A stretch of 64,000 nucleotides of DNA, taken from positions 62,001 to 126,000 of the forward strand of contig JADLFW010000017.1 in NCBI GenBank assembly GCA_020849615.1, in the 5' to 3' direction. The translations under genes were made by a program, and so were the position numbers. Below are positions 58,925 through 64,000 of the stretch, piece after piece. Within the stretch, counting starts at the first letter, position 1; each line of letters starts with the position of its first letter. The notes beneath the pieces are model-generated. The model searched no databases and was not told where the DNA came from. It worked only from the letters and a program-made list of their open reading frames with translations. The DNA is from Phycisphaerales bacterium. GTDB lineage: Bacteria; Planctomycetota; Phycisphaerae; Phycisphaerales; UBA1924.

Positions 58925-60724
58925 TTACGACTTGGGCTTGGCGGGCGTCGCGGGCTGGCCCGGCGCTGCGGGCTTGGCCGCGGGGGGTTTGAGCTGGGGG
59001 GCGGCGGCGGGCCCGGCCGGCCTGGGCGCGGCGGGCTTGGCGGGTGAAGAGCCGCCTCCATCGCCGCCCTCGCCGCCGATGCGTCCGACTTCCTCGAGGC
59101 TGGTGGTGCCATCCACGGCCTTCTTGAGGGCGGCCTGGAGCAGGCCCGGCAGCTGCTTCTTGCGCAGCTCGGTCCGCAGCCCGTTCCAGTTGCCTTCTTT
59201 GATCATGTCGCGTTCGGCCTGCCCGAGGAGGTAGACCTCAAAGACGCCCTCCTGCCCGGTGTACCCCGTGCCCTGGCAGACGTTGCAGACTTCGGGCTTG
59301 TTCTTGACGAGGACCTGGCCGCCCTTCTTGAAGAGCTGCTTCACCTTGTCGGCGGGCAGGCCCAGCTTCTTGAGCTGGTCGCCCGTGGGCTGGTAGGGCA
59401 TGCGGCAGTTGATGCACAGCTTGCGGACGAGCTTCTGGGCCACCACGCCGTGCAGGCACTTGGAGCCCAGCTCGGCATCGCCGATCGTCTTCATCCACAT
59501 CTGGATCGCGGGCAGGGCCCCGTCGGCCCGGAGCGAGACGTAGATCCGCGTGCGCTCCTGGTCGGCCTTGGCGACCTCCTTCGCTGTGGCCTGGTCGGGA
59601 AGATCCGCCAGCGCCACGACGTTGGGGTCGCGGCGGAGGATCGAGCGGACGAGCGTGCTGAAGTCCGGGCCTTCGGCCTGCGGGTCCCACTTGTTCTGCC
59701 GGACACCCTCGGGGGCATCCTGGATGTCCGTCTCGATCGTCTGCACGTTGCTGGTGTACGCATCGTGCATCTTGACGAGCGTGTACATGGTGGTCGTCCG
59801 GCCGCCATCGGGCGGGGCCGCCAGCAGCACGACGCCGAGACCCTCCTGGACGATCGACTTCAGCTCGGCCAGCTGCGGCTCGAGCAGGCCCATCGCGTCG
59901 GGCTTGCGGCGGACCGACTCCTCGGGGTCCATGAGCATGGTCAGGCGCATCCCGCCCTGGGTCCCGCTGCTCATGATGCGGACCTTCTTGCGGTCCACAC
60001 CCCGCTCGACGTTGATGTCCCCCGACAGCTTGCGCCGCCGGTCAGCGAGGTCGAGCTTGGCGGCGCCCTTCCAGAAGTCGATGACCTTGAACGCCTCCGC
60101 CGCGGGCATCTGCTCCCCGGCCTGCTTCACACCGTCGATCAGCAGCACCGAGCCGTAGGTCGTGTCCTTGCCGGTCGGGCCGAGGTCCACCTGCGCGGCC
60201 CGGTTCTCCAGGGCGCGGATGAACAGCTGTTCGGCGACCACGCGGGTCTGAAACTCGGGCGACTCGGGCCCCGGGGGCATGACGAGCCCCTTGTCCGGGC
60301 CCTTGATCTGCAGCTCCGACTTGCCGGCCTTCTTGGCGATGGCCTTCTCGGCCCGCTTGGCGGCCAGCTCCTGGAACATGTTGAAGCGGAGCTTGTGGCC
60401 CTCGGGGACGCGCTCATCGCGGCTCTGGGCGAACCAGTAGGCGCCGACATCGGCGCACAGGATGAGGATCATGGCCCCCAGCCCGGCCCAGAACCCGCCC
60501 TCGCCGGGCACCGGCATCAGGAACGCCGCCGCCAGGGCGACGAACCCGACGATCAGGTGGGCCAGGTTCCACCGCTTCTGCGGCAGGTAGAACCGCGCCG
60601 CGTGCTTGTCCAGCACCCGCGACACCACCCACGCCCACCCCACCAGCGGCAGCAGCAGGACGACCGGCTTCCACCACGACACCAGCGTCGCCGGGCCCGC
60701 CACCAACAAGAGTTCGCCGTTCAC
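58925..60724 (-). CDS. Membrane-anchored GspE/PilB-like ATPase with altered Walker A
   Basis: Two or three N-terminal membrane helices (about residues 10-35, 50-70 and 80-100) precede a type II secretion/IV pilus ATPase-like domain. The nucleotide loop reads A-A-P-P-D-G-G-R-T-T-T instead of G-P-T-G-S-G-K-T-T-T, with Arg replacing the catalytic Lys. A tetracysteine zinc site is kept (C-I-N-C and C-N-V-C). The last 40 residues are Pro/Ala/Gly-rich. It may bind but poorly hydrolyse ATP, or act as a scaffold. The GTG at 60722-60724 has GGAGG at good spacing; a TTG three codons earlier is too close. Confidence 0.82.
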   Translation of the reverse strand: MNGELLLVAGPATLVSWWKPVVLLLPLVGWAWVVSRVLDKHAARFYLPQKRWNLAHLIVGFVALAAAFLMPVPGEGGFWAGLGAMILILCADVGAYWFAQSRDERVPEGHKLRFNMFQELAAKRAEKAIAKKAGKSELQIKGPDKGLVMPPGPESPEFQTRVVAEQLFIRALENRAAQVDLGPTGKDTTYGSVLLIDGVKQAGEQMPAAEAFKVIDFWKGAAKLDLADRRRKLSGDINVERGVDRKKVRIMSSGTQGGMRLTMLMDPEESVRRKPDAMGLLEPQLAELKSIVQEGLGVVLLAAPPDGGRTTTMYTLVKMHDAYTSNVQTIETDIQDAPEGVRQNKWDPQAEGPDFSTLVRSILRRDPNVVALADLPDQATAKEVAKADQERTRIYVSLRADGALPAIQMWMKTIGDAELGSKCLHGVVAQKLVRKLCINCRMPYQPTGDQLKKLGLPADKVKQLFKKGGQVLVKNKPEVCNVCQGTGYTGQEGVFEVYLLGQAERDMIKEGNWNGLRTELRKKQLPGLLQAALKKAVDGTTSLEEVGRIGGEGGDGGGSSPAKPAAPRPAGPAAAPQLKPPAAKPAAPGQPATPAKPKS

Positions 60725-61073
60725 AGCGCCCAATCCTCCGCGTCAGATCACCGGGCCACGCAGCGCCCGGCGCGAACGAATCCGACCACCATGGGTCCGC
60801 GCGGGCCCGGCGTCAATCGACGCCCCGGGCCGTGCTCCTGCGAGACACCGGCCCGCCCGTCCGCCACCCTGGCTCACGAGACCGGGCCCGGCGGCCGCCG
60901 ATCAGCCGCCCACCGCCCGATGTAACCCCGCCCAAGGGTAGCAAACTCCCCGCCCCGGCGGTCGGGCCCGGCTTCCGCGGCGGGCCGGCCGTCCCCGGGC
61001 ATCCCCGGACCCCGGATTCCAAACCCGGGCCGGGGCCAGAGCCCGGCCCGGCGGGCCCGATCAGCCCAAGCTA
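60725..61073. other. GC-rich intergenic region
   Basis: These 349 bases lie between the GspE-like start and the pilT-like stop on the same strand. They are strongly G/C-biased with short GGGCCC-type dyads. I see no coding potential or conserved RNA. The region must contain the promoter of the GspE-like gene. Confidence 0.45.
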
Positions 61074-62342
61074 TCAGCCCAGCTTCTTGAGCCGCATCAT
61101 CAGTTCATCGGCGTTGGGGGTGCTCTCCATCGCCGTCCGCATGTGGATGTATTCCTTCTCGACCAGCTGCACGAGGCTCTCGTTGAAGTCCATCATGCCG
61201 GTCTGCCGGGCCTCGATGCTCTTGAGGTACTCGCGGAGCTCGCCCTCCCGGGCCTCGAGGATGTGCTTGCGCACGACCGAGTTGTTGATCAGGATCTCCA
61301 GCGCGGGGATGCGGTGGATCTTCTCGTGCAGGGTGGGCAGCAGCTTCTGGTAGACAAAGGCCCGCATCTGGTAGGCCAGGATGCGGCGCACCCCCTCGAC
61401 CTCCTCGGCCTCGAAGAGGCCGTAGATGCGGCTGAAGGTCTGGGTGGTGCTGGAGGCGTGGATGGTGCCGTAGACCAGGTGGCCCGTCTCCGCGGCGTGC
61501 AGGGCGGCCTCGAAGGTCTCCTTGTCGCGCATCTCGCCGACGAGCACGATGTCGGGGTTCTCGCGGACCAGGGCCCGCAGCGCGATCTTGAAGTCCAGGC
61601 AGTCGATGCCGATCTCGCGCTGGTTGATGGTCGCCTTGCGGTCGGTGAAGATGTACTCGATCGGGTCCTCGATGGTCACGATGTGCACGGGCTTGCGCTC
61701 GTTCACGTAGTCGAGCATCGCCGCGATCGTGGTGGACTTGCCCGAGCCGGTGACGCCGCACAGCAGCACGATGCCGTTGGGCTGCAGCGCGATGTCCGCC
61801 ATCGCCTGCGGCAGGTACAGCTCCTCGAACTTGCGGATGTGGCTGGAGATGCGCCGGGCCGCCACCGCCAGCTTGCCGCGGGCCTGGAACAGGTTCACGC
61901 GGAAGCGCGTCGTGTCGTCGTAGTCGTACGCGAAGTCGACCGAGCCGAACTTGTGAAGGTCCTCGAACTGCTCATCGGTGAGGATCGCCCTGGCGATCGA
62001 CATGAACTCATCCGCCGACACCGGCTCGGTGTCCAGCGGCTTGAGCGCGCCGCGGATGCGGAGCTTGGGCGTCTGCCCCGACTTCATGATCAGGTCGGAG
62101 GCCTCCAGCTTCATCGAGGCCAGCAGGAACTTGCCCCACCGCGTCTCGTGCGGATCGCCCTTGCGCTTGCCGGGCAGCGCGATGTGCCCCACGTGCTTGG
62201 CATCGCTGTGAACTTCGGTTTCCACACTCATCGCCGGCCTGCCCCCTGATGGCTTGGTTCCAGATTCCTTCGCACGCGGCGATGCCCCGGCCCCAGCGCC
62301 CGCGACCCCGCCGCCTTCCATCACCGTCGTTTCAAGGCTCAA
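61074..62342 (-). CDS. PilT/PilU-like twitching motility ATPase
   Basis: This 422-residue type IV pilus retraction ATPase relative has an N-terminal PAS-like region A-S-D-L-I-M-K-S-G-Q-T-P. A canonical Walker A, G-V-T-G-S-G-K-S-T-T, follows. The Asp box is I-V-T-I-E-D-P-I-E-Y, Walker B lies in L-V-G-E-M-R-D, and the His box is T-G-H-L-V-Y-G-T-I-H-A. The AIRNLIRE signature of PilT is replaced by a different C-terminal text, so PilU or a planctomycete subtype is possible. It begins with a TTG (62340-62342), supported by GGGAGG six bases before. It is intact, unlike the GspE-like neighbour. Confidence 0.9.
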   Translation of the reverse strand: MSLETTVMEGGGVAGAGAGASPRAKESGTKPSGGRPAMSVETEVHSDAKHVGHIALPGKRKGDPHETRWGKFLLASMKLEASDLIMKSGQTPKLRIRGALKPLDTEPVSADEFMSIARAILTDEQFEDLHKFGSVDFAYDYDDTTRFRVNLFQARGKLAVAARRISSHIRKFEELYLPQAMADIALQPNGIVLLCGVTGSGKSTTIAAMLDYVNERKPVHIVTIEDPIEYIFTDRKATINQREIGIDCLDFKIALRALVRENPDIVLVGEMRDKETFEAALHAAETGHLVYGTIHASSTTQTFSRIYGLFEAEEVEGVRRILAYQMRAFVYQKLLPTLHEKIHRIPALEILINNSVVRKHILEAREGELREYLKSIEARQTGMMDFNESLVQLVEKEYIHMRTAMESTPNADELMMRLKKLG

Positions 62343-62626
62343 GCGTAACCTCCCACACGCCCCGATGCGATAGCCCGGGCCGCGAACCCTTCACACAACC
62401 CAAACCCACGGGACCGCCCGCGCACAGGCGCTACCCCGAAACCCCGAATTCCCCGAAACGCCGAAACCAATCCCAGCCCCCGGCGCGCACTCCGCGCGCC
62501 CGGGCACCCTCGGTTCGCACCCCGGCCTTCCCCTGTTGCACCCTCAACTACGATCCCGCTCCAAACCCCGGGGAGTTCTCGGACGGGCCCGGCATCATGG
62601 AGCCCGGAACTCGGGGCGCGGGCCGC

Positions 62627-64000
62627 CTAGCGCTCCAACTCCTGCTTCACCTTCGCCGCCTCGCCCGTCTTCCCCGCCGCCTCCAGCTTCTTGATGTACC
62701 GCACACCGAGCCGGTACCAGTTGCTCTGCCGCCTGAACTCCGGCGCCGCCGAGCCGGGCTTCTCCGCGGCCCGCCACGCCGACTGGTACAGGTCCACCAC
62801 AGCGCCGGGCGTGTTCCTGCGGTCCGCCAGCAGGCCCTCGCACCGCTCGACCGCATCCACCACGAACGGCCCGGCGTTGACGTACTTCTTGATGACATCC
62901 TGGTAGCAGCCCCAGGCCCGCTTGTTGTCGCCCGCATTCTCCCACATGCGCCCCTGCGCCAGGCGGATCTCCGAGACCAGGTCCGCCTTCGCGGCAAACA
63001 GCGCCGCCGTTCGGGTCCACAGCCCATCCTGCTCGTTGAGATCCCCCACCGTCAGGATCATGGGCTTGAGGATCTCGAAGCTGAAGTACGGGTAGTCCTT
63101 GCCGCACAGGTTGCACAGCACCTCGGCCCAGCGCTTCTTGTCATCCAGCGTCAGCCGGCCCGTCTCGGCCAGGTCGCCGATCAGGCGCCACCCGCGCGCG
63201 GCCGAGGGTGTGCGCCGCAGCCCGGCCTCGATGAGCTCCTGCTGCTCGGCCAGCCCGGCCCGGCGCACTCTCCCCTTCCTGAACTTCGGGCCTTCGGGAT
63301 CCTCCGCGGGCGGGAACCCCGCCCCGCCCGCCCGCTCGAGCTCCATCATCCGCACCGCGGCGTCGAACAGCGCCTCGCTGTCCTGCCGATCCTGCGGCTT
63401 CTGCACCATGCCCCTCGCCATCACCGCCACGCTCGCATCCGACACCCGTTCGCGCGTCTGCGGATCGACCAGGTTGCCCCGCACCACCAGGTACGGGCCG
63501 AACCTCCCGGCATCGAAGTTCCACGCCGCCGACTTCCCGTTCGCCTCCAGGTACCCCACCCAAGCGTGCCCCACCTCGCCGCTCTGCGCGGTGACGTACG
63601 CCGCGGGGATCCCCATCGACTGCGCCACCGTCATCGCGAAATACGCCTGGTCCGCGCACACCCCGCCGTTGGCCACGATCCCCTTGAGCGACCATCCCGC
63701 CGCCGTCACCTTCTTCACGCCGCCGCTGTTGAAGTACGCGTAGTCGTACTTGATCTCCCGGTAGCGGTTCTCGATCCGCCGGTCCGCCTTGTACCGGGCC
63801 CTCGCCCAGTTCAGGTCCTCGATCGGCGCCGCGGCCGCGATGACGTGCACCAGCAGCTCGACGGGCATCCCCCGGATGCCGTAGGCCATCTCTCCCTCGT
63901 TCCCGGCGTAGTAATCAAACAGCGCCTCCGGGCCCGGCGAGTTCGCCTTATTCTCGTTCACCTGAACCCACCACGGCCGGTCGAGCACCACGCACAGCGC
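62627..64000 (-). CDS. Transglutaminase-like protein, 5' end beyond the window
   Basis: Only part of the gene is present; the frame is open to the right edge (458 codons visible). A transglutaminase-like triad is visible: Cys in N-G-G-V-C-A-D-Q-A-Y-F, His in V-G-H-A-W-V-G-Y and Asp in W-N-F-D-A-G-R-F. The C-terminal 230 residues look helical, TPR-like (W-R-L-I-G-D-L-A, W-G-C-Y-Q-D-V-I-K-K-Y). It is probably secreted, acting on peptides or as a cysteine protease-like enzyme; the signal would be outside the window. The GTG near 63991 is internal. Confidence 0.72.
   Translation of the reverse strand, partial: ALCVVLDRPWWVQVNENKANSPGPEALFDYYAGNEGEMAYGIRGMPVELLVHVIAAAAPIEDLNWARARYKADRRIENRYREIKYDYAYFNSGGVKKVTAAGWSLKGIVANGGVCADQAYFAMTVAQSMGIPAAYVTAQSGEVGHAWVGYLEANGKSAAWNFDAGRFGPYLVVRGNLVDPQTRERVSDASVAVMARGMVQKPQDRQDSEALFDAAVRMMELERAGGAGFPPAEDPEGPKFRKGRVRRAGLAEQQELIEAGLRRTPSAARGWRLIGDLAETGRLTLDDKKRWAEVLCNLCGKDYPYFSFEILKPMILTVGDLNEQDGLWTRTAALFAAKADLVSEIRLAQGRMWENAGDNKRAWGCYQDVIKKYVNAGPFVVDAVERCEGLLADRRNTPGAVVDLYQSAWRAAEKPGSAAPEFRRQSNWYRLGVRYIKKLEAAGKTGEAAKVKQELER

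Noticed and set aside
62343-62626. Search for a gene or RNA between the pilT-like and transglutaminase-like genes
   Set aside because: The stretch is C-rich low-complexity sequence with no frame, motif or stable conserved-looking structure.
1-64000. CRISPR array, prophage, transposase or integrase
   Set aside because: No regularly spaced direct repeats and no recombinase, terminase or transposase motifs were seen in any frame.

Overview
The window looks like a chromosomal segment of a planctomycete, most likely class Phycisphaerae. This is inferred from gene content, not from an rRNA gene. The clues are high GC; a 53-codon PVC-type small basic protein (44590-44751); two secreted proteins ending in paired dockerin-like repeats of the form D-L-N-x-D-G-x-V-D-F-x-D-Y-L-E-F-L-N; two small membrane proteins with a C-x-x-C zinc ribbon typical of the group; a prepilin-type protein ending in a DGH motif; and a REP-like palindromic repeat family. 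Nearly all genes are chromosomal housekeeping, cell-envelope, regulatory or conserved-hypothetical genes. I see no rRNA, tRNA, CRISPR array, transposase or prophage.

Layout. 1-9.8 kb is mostly minus strand: 5' end of rsmA, a HAD phosphatase, a diguanylate cyclase with a receiver-like partner, murG-ftsW, rimO, a secreted prenyltransferase-fold protein and rsmE. 9.8-26.7 kb is mixed: a His/Lys-repeat membrane protein, a metallopeptidase, an Fpg-family glycosylase, an HD hydrolase, an M14 peptidase, a 5'-truncated MFS gene, a DUF2089 regulator pair with a palindromic operator, a PAS-LuxR regulator, an exported MsrB-MsrA fusion, an amino-acid permease, UbiA-like and DinB-like proteins, a methyltransferase, an exported quinone oxidoreductase and a Mug-type glycosylase. 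26.7-30.7 kb is a minus-strand thiamine locus: a TPP riboswitch, a DinB-like gene, thiC, then a low-GC FRG-domain gene and a SnoaL-like gene. 30.8-44.5 kb holds an SDR, a GNAT, surE, a lipid-kinase-like gene, a beta-helix protein, a hybrid histidine kinase, an efflux pump, a dockerin-type secreted protein, rplI, zinc-ribbon membrane proteins, ssb and a lone nuoI. 44.6-51.7 kb includes an aminotransferase and the most interesting locus. 51.7-64 kb has a second PAS-LuxR regulator, a LOG protein, a sulfotransferase, methyltransferases, DUF190, a CvpA-like membrane protein and two type II/IV secretion-type ATPases (one with a degenerate Walker A, one PilT-like), ending in a transglutaminase-like protein cut by the window edge.

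Best candidate for an undescribed system: a six-gene minus-strand cluster from 51628 down to 46075. It starts at a sigma70-like promoter immediately followed by a TTGAGA-N6-TCTCAA palindrome. It encodes a secreted His-rich DUF2946-like protein, a prepilin-type protein, a protein resembling the Zur-repressed all3515 family but with a dockerin-like tail, an ABC ATPase, an FtsX/MacB-type permease with a His-rich extracytoplasmic insert, and a DUF3299-like membrane-anchored protein. Together this reads as a metal-responsive, probably zinc-responsive, envelope system. The zinc assignment is inference. Other notable points are a TPP aptamer whose 3' strand carries the Shine-Dalgarno of a DinB-like gene ahead of thiC, palindromic repeats translated in-frame inside thiC, and a GspE-like ATPase with an altered P-loop.
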